Numbered from the stretch's first letter, positions 1 to 6,505 are shown. The stretch is 6,890 bases of DNA from Microbacteriaceae bacterium UBA6152 (GCA_002423075.1 DIUS01000049.1:1-6890), one strand, 5' to 3'. Translations and numbers: made by a program. The notes: generated by a model from the letters alone, not told the origin.

Positions 1-439
1 CGTGGAACCACGGCATGATGCTGCGCCCCTGTGCCTGCTCGACCCCGGCGCCCTCGACGTTCATAGCGACATCGGTGATGCCTGTCGTCGCCCCAAAGAC
101 GACGAGGGCGAGGAAGGTGACCGCGAACGAACCGAGCGTCTCAGAACCGAACCCCATGAGCGCCAGTGCGCCCAGGCAGCTGAGCATCGCGATGAGAATG
201 GTGGTGCGCGAGCCGATGCGGGCGATGACGTGAGACGAGGCCAGCAGTCCGGCGATTGACCCTGCTGCCATCCCCATGATGAGCACGCCGAATTCGTCGG
301 TGCGCACCTCGAGCGCGTCGCGAATGGCGGGGGTTCGGGCAAACCAGCTCGCCATCGCGAGCCCGTTCGTGGCGAAGATCGCGAAGACGGCGAGCCGCCA
401 GGCGGTGAGAGAGGGGCGAGTGCCCGCAGGTGTGGTCAC
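1..439 (-). CDS. MFS transporter, YbjJ-like, N-terminal part (cut by window edge)
   Basis: This is the first 146 codons of a Major Facilitator Superfamily transporter in the inner membrane; the rest lies beyond the left edge. The GTG start at 437-439 gives VTTPAGTRPSLTAWRLAVFA. Four hydrophobic segments follow, at about residues 16-38, 50-72, 81-100 and 106-126. After the fourth comes TDVAMNVEGAGVE, a stretch I recognise from the YbjJ/fucose-permease-like branch of MFS. The start is supported by a modest Shine-Dalgarno-like GAAAG six bases upstream and by the absence of another in-frame start in the preceding 40 bases. The two open frames antisense or offset to it are arginine-rich shadows. 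It is transcribed divergently from csbD, with a possible promoter near 499-504. The substrate cannot be inferred. The superfamily call is firm; the subfamily is a judgement from motif wording. Confidence 0.88.
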   Translation of the reverse strand, partial: MTTPAGTRPSLTAWRLAVFAIFATNGLAMASWFARTPAIRDALEVRTDEFGVLIMGMAAGSIAGLLASSHVIARIGSRTTILIAMLSCLGALALMGFGSETLGSFAVTFLALVVFGATTGITDVAMNVEGAGVEQAQGRSIMPWFH

Positions 440-498
440 GAGGGTCTTTCGAGAGAGAGGATGCTCGCGCTGGCTGATCGCACACGGCGCGTTCGACA

Positions 499-504
499 AC
501 GCTA
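499..504 (-). promoter_or_regulatory. Possible -10 element for the leftward MFS gene
   Basis: On the minus strand this reads TAGCGT inside GTTAGCGTTG. It is the same hexamer, with the same following TG, as the element directly in front of the MATE gene (3246-3251). It would place transcription start near 492 and give a leader of about 53 nt containing the GAAAG ribosome-binding site. No convincing -35 hexamer is visible. It matches the actinobacterial TAnnnT -10 pattern, but a single hexamer is weak evidence. Confidence 0.4.
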
Positions 505-592
505 ACAGGGGTGCAGTGGGCGAAGAGTGCCGATGCCTTGCTGAGAAGTCAAGGGGGTGCGGTGGCGTGCCGCGAGTGGAACCGTGGCTCAG

Positions 593-611
593 GTCGATCC
601 ACAAGATCGAC
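593..611. repeat. Inverted repeat in the csbD upstream region
   Basis: GTCGATC (593-599) and GATCGAC (605-611) form a perfect 7-bp inverted repeat around the spacer CACAA, ending 18 bases before the csbD Shine-Dalgarno. It could be an operator for a dimeric regulator or a small leader hairpin. A further GTCGAC lies at 635-640, overlapping the last base of the ribosome-binding site, and could pair with the right arm instead. The rest of the 440-641 gap shows no gene and, on the plus strand, no TAnnnT -10 element. Confidence 0.35.
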
Positions 612-629
612 ATGAGAACCGACGACGAC

Positions 630-635
630 AAGGAG
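630..635 (+). promoter_or_regulatory. Strong Shine-Dalgarno of csbD
   Basis: AAGGAG lies six bases before the ATG at 642. It is the best ribosome-binding site in the window and decides the start against the in-frame upstream ATG at 612, which has nothing comparable before it. Confidence 0.8.
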
Positions 636-641
636 TCGACC

Positions 642-815
642 ATGAATGATGCAGCAGACAAGATGAAGCACCAGGGCGAAGAGCTCGGCGGCAAGGCGAA
701 AGAGGCCGCGGGCAAGGTGACGGGAAACGACGAGCTCGAGGCCGAGGGCCGCTTCGACCAGACGAAGGCGAACCTCAAGCAGGCTGGCGACGACGTCAAA
801 GACGCCGTGAAGTAG
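642..815 (+). CDS. CsbD family stress-associated small protein
   Basis: A 57-residue, highly charged, hydrophilic protein with no membrane segment or signal peptide, so cytoplasmic. The sequence is almost entirely the CsbD domain: GGKAKEAAGKVTGNDELEAE near residues 18-37, followed by GRFDQTKANLKQAGDDVKDAVK to the end. The alternating Lys/Glu/Ala pattern predicts helices. CsbD proteins are known as general stress proteins (sigma-B controlled in Bacillus subtilis), but their molecular function is not established. The ATG at 642 is chosen for its AAGGAG at 630-635. A longer reading from ATG 612 would only add ten polar residues unlike the family. The open frame reaching back to 276 is a shadow of the divergent MFS gene. 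The gene is monocistronic by appearance, followed by a strong hairpin at 836-867. No housekeeping-type -10 is visible upstream, consistent with stress sigma control, which is my inference. Confidence 0.92.
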   Translation: MNDAADKMKHQGEELGGKAKEAAGKVTGNDELEAEGRFDQTKANLKQAGDDVKDAVK

Positions 816-835
816 CCAGCAGCTCTCCAGCTCGA

Positions 836-867
836 ACGGGCGCTCGAACTTCGGTTCGGGCGCCCGT
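836..867 (+). terminator. Stable UUCG-loop hairpin after csbD
   Basis: The left arm CGGGCGCTCGAAC (837-849) pairs with the right arm GTTCGGGCGCCCG (854-866) across the loop TTCG (850-853). The only non-Watson-Crick pair is one G-U (T844 with G859), and an outer A836-T867 pair makes 14 pairs. The loop is closed by C-G, giving the exceptionally stable cUUCGg tetraloop. There is no run of U afterwards, which is common for actinobacterial intrinsic terminators. It starts 21 bases after the csbD stop and ends 35 bases before the corA start. It could also act as a stabilising 3' end or an attenuator for read-through into corA. Confidence 0.75.
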
Positions 868-891
868 CGCGTGTGCGGTCTTGTGCGGGCG

Positions 892-897
892 TAAGGT
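892..897 (+). promoter_or_regulatory. TAAGGT: -10 element or ribosome-binding site before corA
   Basis: The hexamer ends five bases before the ATG at 903. It fits TAnnnT and would give a leaderless or near-leaderless transcript, like three other genes here. It also contains AAGG (893-896) at six bases from the ATG, an acceptable Shine-Dalgarno core. The sequence alone does not separate the two readings. Either one supports the ATG at 903 over the GTG at 873. Confidence 0.45.
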
Positions 898-902
898 CAA
901 CC

Positions 903-1904
903 ATGCCTGTGATCGAGAGTGCCGTGTACGTCGACGGCGTGCGCCGTTCGGGCGTCGTCGGTCTGGAGGAGACCTACGAGGTCACCCGTGCCACGGGCGG
1001 CGTCGCGTGGATCGGCCTCTCGCGACCGACGATTGACGAGCTCGAATCGGTGGCCGCCGAGTTCGGCCTGCACCACCTCGCGGTCGAGGATGCGCTCAAA
1101 GGTCACCAGCGCTCGAAGCTCGAGCGCTACGGCGACACGCTCTTTCTCGCGCTGCGCACGGCGCGGTACATCGACGAGACGGAGACGGTCGAGTTCGGCG
1201 AGCTGCACGTCTTTGTCGGCCCTCAGTTCGTCGTGACGGTGCGGCACGCCGAGTCGCCCGATCTCGCAATCGTGCGCGACCGCCTCGAGGCAGACCCGAC
1301 CCTGCTGGCGAAAGGCCCCGACGCGATTCTCTATGCGGTGCTCGACGAGGTCGTCGACGAGTACGAACCCGTCATCGCGGGGCTCGAGAACGACATCGAC
1401 GAGATCGAAGACCAGCTCTTCGGTGCGGCGGAGCATGAGGTGCTCACACGCCGCATCTACGACCTCTCGAGCGAGGTCATCGGCTTTCAGCGTGCGGTGC
1501 AGCCCCTCATCGGCATGGTTGAGGCCTTGCAGCGCGGCGGTGAGAAGTACGGCGTCGATCTCGATCTCAACCACCACCTGGGCGACGTGCTCGATCATGT
1601 AACGCGTGCCGGCGAGCGCGCCGACTCGTTCCGTACCCTCCTCGATAAGGCTCTACAGGCGCAGTCGACGCTCATCACTCGTCGCATGACCGAAGTCAGT
1701 GTCGAGCAGAACGAGCAGATCAAGCGCATCACCTCGTGGGCGGCCATCCTGTTCGCGCCGACTCTCGTCGGCACCGTCTACGGCATGAACTTTCGGTACA
1801 TGCCTGAACTGCACTGGACGTGGGGCTACCCCTTTGCCCTCGGGCTCATGGCCCTTCTCGGCGTGGGACTCTACATCGCGTTCAAGCGGCGCGACTGGCT
1901 CTAG
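903..1904 (+). CDS. corA: CorA family magnesium/cobalt transport protein
   Basis: A 333-residue member of the CorA (2-TM-GxN) family, a homopentameric inner-membrane channel for Mg2+ and related divalent cations. A large cytoplasmic N-terminal domain, with the typical GEL-HVF-VG--FVVTVRH strand pattern near residues 95-115, leads into long acidic helices around 150-275. Two membrane segments close the protein: TM1 about 276-293, ending in the signature YGMNF (GMN at residues 294-296, bases 1782-1790), and TM2 about 308-327. The C-terminus is basic, KRRDWL. Length is normal for the family. The ATG at 903 is preferred because AAGG lies six bases upstream. A GTG at 873 would add ten residues (MRSCAGVRST) and begin only six bases after the UUCG hairpin. 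The gene converges with the MATE gene and its stop codon lies inside a hairpin. The GMN motif is intact, so I expect a functional channel. Confidence 0.95.
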   Translation: MPVIESAVYVDGVRRSGVVGLEETYEVTRATGGVAWIGLSRPTIDELESVAAEFGLHHLAVEDALKGHQRSKLERYGDTLFLALRTARYIDETETVEFGELHVFVGPQFVVTVRHAESPDLAIVRDRLEADPTLLAKGPDAILYAVLDEVVDEYEPVIAGLENDIDEIEDQLFGAAEHEVLTRRIYDLSSEVIGFQRAVQPLIGMVEALQRGGEKYGVDLDLNHHLGDVLDHVTRAGERADSFRTLLDKALQAQSTLITRRMTEVSVEQNEQIKRITSWAAILFAPTLVGTVYGMNFRYMPELHWTWGYPFALGLMALLGVGLYIAFKRRDWL

Positions 1905-1910
1905 TCGCGC
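1889..1910. terminator. Compact two-way hairpin at the corA/MATE convergence
   Basis: GCGCGACT (1889-1896) and AGTCGCGC (1903-1910) form a perfect 8-bp stem around the six-base loop GGCTCT. The arms cover the last corA codons and its TAG stop (1902-1904). On the minus strand the hairpin begins seven bases after the MATE stop (1917-1919). A G-U pair at 1888/1911 can extend it on the plus strand. There is no U tract on either strand. Its place in a 12-bp convergent junction suggests a shared bidirectional terminator, though termination is not proven. Confidence 0.6.
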
Positions 1911-1916
1911 TCGACG

Positions 1917-3239
1917 TCAGCGTTCGGCGCCCGTGATGATCCAGGCCGAGCCGCGAGCACGCAGACCGAGCGTCAGCGCGCGTGCACCCAGGTAGACGAA
2001 GGTGAAGGCCGCGAGCAGCCAGGCGAGCTCGCCGACGAACGGCAGCGCCGCGAGGTAGGCCAGCAGGTTGAGCACGCCCGTGACGGCCAGATAGCGGCCG
2101 TCTCCCGCCCCGATGAGCACACCGTCGAGCACGAACACTAGACCTGCGAGCGGCAGCCCGATCGCGAGGATGACGAGCGTGAGCGGCAAGGCAGTGCGCA
2201 CCGCCGCATCAGAGGTCATGACGAGCGCGATGAACGGGATGCCCGCCACGACCAGTACCGCCAACACCCCTCCCACGACCGCGCCCCAGGCGAGCAGGCG
2301 CCGCGTGATCGCGTGCACGCGATCAACCTCGGCCGCGCCGAGACCGTGCCCGATGAGCGCTTGGCCCGCGATGGCGAGGGCGTCGAGCGCGAGAGCGAGC
2401 AGGCTGTAGATCGCGAACCAGACGTGCGTCGCGGCGAGCTCGGTCGTGCCGAAGCCCGTCGCGACGACGACCGTGACGACGAGTGCGACGCGCAGGCTCA
2501 CGGTGCGCAGCAGCAGCCACGAGCCGGCCCGGCCCGCGGCCGTGATGCCCGCCCGGCCCGGCCGCAGTGCGGCCTGAGCCGCACGCGCGTGGAGCACGCA
2601 CACCCCCACGAGCACCGCGGCCATGGCCCACTGCGCGATGACCGTACCGATTGCCGAGCCCGCGATGCCGAGCCCGAGCCCGTAGATCAGCACCGCATTG
2701 AGTGCGATGTTGGCGCCGAAGCCCGCCGCGGCGACGATGAGCGGCGTGCGGGCATCCTGCAGCCCCCTCAGCAGACCGGTCGCGGCGAGCACCAGCAGCA
2801 TTGCGGGAATTCCCCACCAGGCGATCTGCAGATACATGAGGGCTGCGGCGGCCACTGCGGGGGCTGCTCCGAACCAGCCGATGACGAGCTCGCTCGTCGG
2901 CAGCATGACAGCGAGCAGCAGCACGCCGATGCCGAGCGCGAGCCACAAGCCGTCGACGCCCGCGCTGAGGGCGCCGCGCGGGTCGCCCGCCCCGAGGCGA
3001 CGCGCGACGAGCGGAGTCGTGGCGTAGGCGAGAAAGACGAGCAGGCCGATCGCCGTCTGCAGCACCGTGCTCGCGAGCCCCAGGCCTGCGAGCGGTTCGA
3101 CGCCCAGATGGCCGACCATCGCTGTGTCGGTGAGCACGAACAGCGGCTCGGCGACGAGGGCGCCGAGAGAAGGGATGGCGAGCCGGAAGATGTCGCGATC
3201 GAGAAGGCGGCCGGGTGACACACGGCGCAGGGCTGTCAC
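1917..3239 (-). CDS. MATE family efflux transporter, DinF-like branch
   Basis: A 440-residue integral membrane protein of the multidrug and toxic compound extrusion family, which exports organic cations or similar compounds in exchange for Na+ or H+. Hydrophobicity fits twelve segments in two halves. The N-terminal half carries LGALVAEPLFVLTDTAMVGH (residues 25-44), the conserved TM1 stretch of the DinF branch with its acidic residue at D38. It is followed by LGVEPLAGLGLAS and later by GLLRGLQDARTPL, also typical. The length is normal. The GTG at 3239 is chosen because TAGCGT sits six bases upstream, where a leaderless transcript would start. A second in-frame GTG at 3221 would shorten the protein by six residues and cannot be excluded. 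It is divergent from the MFS gene (31-bp gap) and convergent with corA. The substrate is unknown. Confidence 0.92.
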   Translation of the reverse strand: MTALRRVSPGRLLDRDIFRLAIPSLGALVAEPLFVLTDTAMVGHLGVEPLAGLGLASTVLQTAIGLLVFLAYATTPLVARRLGAGDPRGALSAGVDGLWLALGIGVLLLAVMLPTSELVIGWFGAAPAVAAAALMYLQIAWWGIPAMLLVLAATGLLRGLQDARTPLIVAAAGFGANIALNAVLIYGLGLGIAGSAIGTVIAQWAMAAVLVGVCVLHARAAQAALRPGRAGITAAGRAGSWLLLRTVSLRVALVVTVVVATGFGTTELAATHVWFAIYSLLALALDALAIAGQALIGHGLGAAEVDRVHAITRRLLAWGAVVGGVLAVLVVAGIPFIALVMTSDAAVRTALPLTLVILAIGLPLAGLVFVLDGVLIGAGDGRYLAVTGVLNLLAYLAALPFVGELAWLLAAFTFVYLGARALTLGLRARGSAWIITGAER

Positions 3240-3245
3240 GGGGCA

Positions 3246-3251
3246 ACGCTA
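3246..3251 (-). promoter_or_regulatory. Leaderless-type -10 element of the MATE gene
   Basis: On the minus strand this is TAGCGT followed by TGCCCC and then the GTG start. With the usual 6-7 base distance, transcription would begin at the first base of the start codon. There is no Shine-Dalgarno in between. No recognisable -35 hexamer is present at 16-19 bases, where the DNA is already the start of the opposing MFS gene. Confidence 0.6.
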
Positions 3252-3258
3252 CCCGCCC

Positions 3259-3264
3259 TAGCAT
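3259..3264 (+). promoter_or_regulatory. Leaderless-type -10 element of the MFS gene
   Basis: TAGCAT is followed by CACTGC and then the ATG at 3271, so transcription would begin at the A of the start codon. No purine-rich ribosome-binding site fits in the gap. It lies seven bases from the opposing TAGCGT (3246-3251). Any -35 contact would have to fall in the first codons of the MATE gene, and none matches consensus. Confidence 0.6.
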
Positions 3265-3270
3265 CACTGC

Positions 3271-4500
3271 ATGCTCTCTGTGCTGCGCGACCGCCGCTTC
3301 GCCTCCTTGTTCGGCTCGCAAGTGGCTTCGTTGCTCGGCACGGGAGTGCTCACCGTTGCCATAGCTTTGCTTGCGGCGCGCCTCGCGGGCGACAACGCGG
3401 GATTCGTGCTGAGCATCGCGCTCACCATTCGCATCGCGACCTATGTCGTGGTCTCGCCGATCGCCACGGCACTGCTCGCCGGTCGCTCATCGCGCGCGAT
3501 TCTCATCGGCGCCGACGCGGCGCGCATCGTCGTCGCGCTCTCGCTCGTGCTCGTGAGCGAGGCCTGGCAGCTCTACGTGGCGATCCTGCTGCTGCAGACG
3601 GCGTCGGCGGTCTTCACGCCGACCTTCCAGGCCGCGATTCCCGAAGTGCTGCCCGACGAGGGCGACTACACCGCCGCCCAATCCCTCTCGCGACTGGCGT
3701 ACGACCTCGAGTCGCTCGTGAGCCCGCTGCTCGCCGCTCTTCTTGTCACGCTCCTGCCCACCTCGTGGCTGTTCGCCGTGACCGCGGCGGGTTTCGCCCT
3801 CTCCCTCATCGCGGTTCTGCTCTCGCGCCTCCAGTTGCGCACACCCGTCACGGGCGAACCGTTCGTGTCTCGGCTCGCGCGCGGGCTGAGGCTCATCGCG
3901 ACGATCGAGTCGACGCGCTTTCTCGCTCTGCTCGATGCCGTCGTGGCAGCGGTCTACGCGACCGTGCTCGTCAATACTGTCGTCATCGCGCTGCGGCTCG
4001 AGGGCGACGTCGACGATGTCGTCACGCCGCTCGCCATCGCACTGGCACTCTTCGGCATCGGGTCGATCGTCATCGCCCTGGCTCTGCCCGCGCTGCTGCG
4101 GCGCATGTCTGATCGCGAAGTTATGACGGGCGGAGCACTCGCTGCGATCGTCGTGCTCGCGATCGTCGCGCTCATCGAAGCCGGCCCCGGGCTCGACCTG
4201 CTCGGCCTCGGCGTGTTCTGGCTGCTGCTCGGCGCCGCGTCGTCGGCGATCAGCACTCCGAGTGCGCGCCTCATTCGCCGCGACGTCGTCACGGCCGACC
4301 GCCCCGCGGTCTTCGCGGCACGCTTCTCGACGTCGCACGCGTGGTACGCGGTGGCGTATCCACTCGCGGGCGTGGGCGGAGCCCTGTGGGGGGTCGCGGC
4401 AGCGACCGGCGCGCTTGCGGCGCTCGCCGCGGCCGTGCTGGTGGGGGCGGTGGCGGGCGCGCGGAGGGCATCCCGAACCGCCCCGCCCTCGCCCGGCTGA
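3271..4500 (+). CDS. MFS transporter, probable exporter
   Basis: A 409-residue Major Facilitator Superfamily protein in the cytoplasmic membrane. It opens with LRDRRFASLFGSQVASLLGT, the usual N-terminus of the MFS_3 (EntS/NreB-like) exporter branch. Residues 72-86 (RSSRAILIGADAARI) correspond to the TM2-TM3 loop. FTPTFQAAIPEVLPDE (115-130) and the following SLSRLAYDLESLVSPLLAALL (138-158) are the strongest family wording. Hydrophobicity suggests about twelve segments with a cytoplasmic loop near residues 185-215. The last 15 residues are a polar Arg/Pro/Ser tail. The ATG at 3271 fits the leaderless element upstream and the expected N-terminus. The frame continues in step with its family to the end, so it looks intact. 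The neighbouring divergent MATE exporter suggests, but does not show, a shared detoxification role. The substrate is unknown. Confidence 0.9.
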   Translation: MLSVLRDRRFASLFGSQVASLLGTGVLTVAIALLAARLAGDNAGFVLSIALTIRIATYVVVSPIATALLAGRSSRAILIGADAARIVVALSLVLVSEAWQLYVAILLLQTASAVFTPTFQAAIPEVLPDEGDYTAAQSLSRLAYDLESLVSPLLAALLVTLLPTSWLFAVTAAGFALSLIAVLLSRLQLRTPVTGEPFVSRLARGLRLIATIESTRFLALLDAVVAAVYATVLVNTVVIALRLEGDVDDVVTPLAIALALFGIGSIVIALALPALLRRMSDREVMTGGALAAIVVLAIVALIEAGPGLDLLGLGVFWLLLGAASSAISTPSARLIRRDVVTADRPAVFAARFSTSHAWYAVAYPLAGVGGALWGVAAATGALAALAAAVLVGAVAGARRASRTAPPSPG

Positions 4501-4530
4501 CTTTTCTGGCCGTTGCAAGGGTCGGGCCGT

Positions 4531-4536
4531 TAGGCT
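4531..4536 (+). promoter_or_regulatory. Leaderless-type -10 element of the M13 peptidase gene
   Basis: TAGGCT is followed by CTGGCGG and then the GTG at 4544, placing transcription start at or one base before the start codon. The gap offers at most a GGCGG-like run that touches the start codon, too close to serve as a ribosome-binding site. TTGCAA at 4513-4518 resembles a -35 but is only 12 bases from the -10, too near for a normal promoter. Confidence 0.6.
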
Positions 4537-4543
4537 CTGGCGG

Positions 4544-6505
4544 GTGACTGACGTGCTTGCGAGCGGCATCGACCGCGCAGAACTCGACCCCGCGGTGCGA
4601 CCGCAAGACGACCTTTACCGCCACGTGAACGGGCAGTGGATCGCGCGCACGGCGATTCCCGACGACAAGGCGCGTTACGGCTCGTTCCTCGTGCTCGCCG
4701 AAGAGGCCGAGAAGGCCGTGCGCGAGATCATCGAGCAGGCGCAGTCGGCTGAGCTCGGCACGCTCGAGAAGAAGGTCGGCGACCTCTACGCGAGCTTCAT
4801 GGATGCCGAGCGCATCGAGGCTCTCGGCGCCGCCCCGCTCGCCCCGCTGCTCGCCGAAGTCGACGCCGTCGCCGACGTGGATGCTCTGCTCGCGACGATC
4901 GGACGCCTCGAGCGCCGCGGCGTGCCGGGCTTCGTGCAGCTCTTCGTCGACAACGACCCGGGCGACCCCGAGCGCTACCTCGTGTTCGTCGAGCAGGCCG
5001 GGCTCGGCTTGCCTGACGAGGCGTACTACCGCGAAGAGAAGCACGCCGCAACGCTCGCCTCCTACGCCACGCATGTCGACCGCATGCTCGCGCTCGCGGG
5101 CCTTGATGACACCGCCGCCCGTGCCGAGCGCGTCGTCGCGCTCGAGACAGCGATTGCCGCGCACCACTGGGATACCGTGCGATGCCGCGACGCGCAGGCG
5201 ACCTACAACCTCACGACCTTCGACGACTGGGCCGCGCGCGCCGCGGGCATCGACCTTGTGACGTGGCGTGACGGCTACGGCATCCCGGCCTCGACGCTCG
5301 CCGAAGTCGTGCTGCGGCAGCCCGATGTGACCGGCGGTATCGCTTCCGAACTGACCGGCCGCGACCTCGACGAGTGGCGCGATTGGTTGCGGTACGCGAT
5401 CGTGCGGTCGATGGCTCCCTATCTCTCGAGCGCCTTCGTCGACGAGAGCTTCGCGTTCTTCGGTCGCACGCTCACCGGCGCCCCCGAGCTGCGCGCGCGC
5501 TGGAAGCGCGGCGTCGCCCTCGTCGAGCGCGTCATGGGCGAGGCTGTCGGCGCGACCTACGTCGAGCGCCACTTCAAGCCGACCGCGAAGGCCGCGATGG
5601 ACGACCTCGTCGCGAACCTGGTCCAGGCCTATCGCCAGAGCATTGAGACGCTCGAGTGGATGACCCCGGCCACGCGGGAGCGCGCCCTCGACAAGCTGCA
5701 CAAGTTCACGCCCAAGATCGGCTACCCCGACACGTGGCGCGACTACTCGAGTCTCGAGATCGACGCCAGCGACCTGCTTGCCAACGTGCAGGCGGCCGGC
5801 GAGTTCGAGTTTCAGCGCGAGCTGAAGAAGATCGGCTCGCCCATCGATCGCGACGAGTGGTTCATGACGCCGCAGACCGTCAACGCCTACTACAACCCCG
5901 GCTTCAACGAGATCGTCTTCCCCGCCGCGATCCTGCAGCTTCCGTTCTTCGATGAAGATCGGGATGCCGCCGCCAACTACGGCGCGATCGGCGCGGTCAT
6001 CGGCCACGAGATCGGGCACGGGTTCGACGACCAGGGCTCGCGCTTCGACGGCGACGGGCGACTGCACGACTGGTGGACCGAAGAAGATCGCACCGCGTTC
6101 GAGGCGCGCACCGCATCCCTCATCGCGCAGTACGACGCGCTCGAACCGACCGAGACGCCCGGCCACCATGTGAACGGCGCGCTCACGATTGGCGAGAACA
6201 TCGGCGACCTCGGCGGTCTCGGTATCGCGTGGAAGGCGTACCTGCTCTCGCTCGAGGGAGCCGAGCCGCCCGTGATCGACGGGCTCACCGCCGCCCAGCG
6301 CTTCTTCTTGTCGTGGGCGCAGGCCTGGCAGATCGCGATTCGCCCCGAAGAAGCGCTGCGCTTGCTGTCGATCGACCCTCATTCGCCGAACGAGTTTCGG
6401 TGCAACCAAATCGTGCGCAACCTCGACGCCTTCTACGAGGCGTTCGAGGTCACCCCCGACGACGAGCTGTGGCTCGAGCCCGATGCGCGGGTGGCCATTT
6501 GGTAG
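4544..6505 (+). CDS. pepO: M13 family zinc metallopeptidase (PepO-like oligopeptidase)
   Basis: A 653-residue endopeptidase of the neprilysin/PepO family that cleaves small peptides. DDLYRHVNGQW (residues 22-32) is the family's N-terminal hallmark. Catalytic elements are complete: NAYYNP (447-452) for substrate binding; HEIGH (488-492), giving two zinc ligands and the catalytic Glu489; ENIGDLGG with third ligand Glu551 and Asp555; and PHSPNEFRCN with His613 and Arg619, matching neprilysin His711 and Arg717 by spacing. The C-terminus ends in W, as in relatives. No signal peptide or membrane anchor precedes the domain, so it should be cytoplasmic, unlike animal neprilysins. The GTG at 4544 fits the TAGGCT element and family N-termini. 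The open frame running back to 4262 adds Arg/Ser-rich residues that shadow the MFS gene. It begins 43 bases after the MFS stop and overlaps or abuts the hydrolase that follows. The gene symbol is by family resemblance. Confidence 0.95.
   Translation: MTDVLASGIDRAELDPAVRPQDDLYRHVNGQWIARTAIPDDKARYGSFLVLAEEAEKAVREIIEQAQSAELGTLEKKVGDLYASFMDAERIEALGAAPLAPLLAEVDAVADVDALLATIGRLERRGVPGFVQLFVDNDPGDPERYLVFVEQAGLGLPDEAYYREEKHAATLASYATHVDRMLALAGLDDTAARAERVVALETAIAAHHWDTVRCRDAQATYNLTTFDDWAARAAGIDLVTWRDGYGIPASTLAEVVLRQPDVTGGIASELTGRDLDEWRDWLRYAIVRSMAPYLSSAFVDESFAFFGRTLTGAPELRARWKRGVALVERVMGEAVGATYVERHFKPTAKAAMDDLVANLVQAYRQSIETLEWMTPATRERALDKLHKFTPKIGYPDTWRDYSSLEIDASDLLANVQAAGEFEFQRELKKIGSPIDRDEWFMTPQTVNAYYNPGFNEIVFPAAILQLPFFDEDRDAAANYGAIGAVIGHEIGHGFDDQGSRFDGDGRLHDWWTEEDRTAFEARTASLIAQYDALEPTETPGHHVNGALTIGENIGDLGGLGIAWKAYLLSLEGAEPPVIDGLTAAQRFFLSWAQAWQIAIRPEEALRLLSIDPHSPNEFRCNQIVRNLDAFYEAFEVTPDDELWLEPDARVAIW

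Noticed and set aside
578..599. ECF-type sigma promoter starting with GGAACC before csbD
   Set aside because: The only following GTC is about 10 bases away, too short for the 16-18 base spacing such promoters need.
276..641. N-terminal extension of CsbD by about 120 residues
   Set aside because: The extension overlaps the divergent MFS gene and does not resemble CsbD proteins. AAGGAG at 630-635 marks ATG 642 as the start.
2313..3218. A 301-codon plus-strand frame across the MATE gene
   Set aside because: Its Arg/Glu/Asp/Gln-rich content without a fold or motif is the mirror image of the hydrophobic MATE frame.
4491..4528. Weak hairpin between the MFS stop and the peptidase start as a terminator
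   Set aside because: GCCCGGCT can pair with GGGTCGGGC only with two wobble pairs and a loop of over 20 bases, and it overlaps the next promoter. Not convincing.
4262..4543. N-terminal extension of the M13 peptidase by 94 residues
   Set aside because: The added residues are an Arg/Ser/Pro-rich shadow of the MFS C-terminus. The TAGGCT element and GTG 4544 give the normal family N-terminus.
3487..4569. A 360-codon minus-strand frame across the MFS gene
   Set aside because: Its low-complexity Arg/Asp/Glu/Gln composition marks it as a codon-bias shadow. The plus strand encodes a well-formed membrane protein.
4289..6409. A 706-codon open frame on the minus strand antisense to the M13 peptidase
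   Set aside because: It has no recognisable domain and is full of Arg, Glu, Val and Gly, as expected when GC-biased codons are read backwards. The plus-strand frame carries the full set of M13 motifs.
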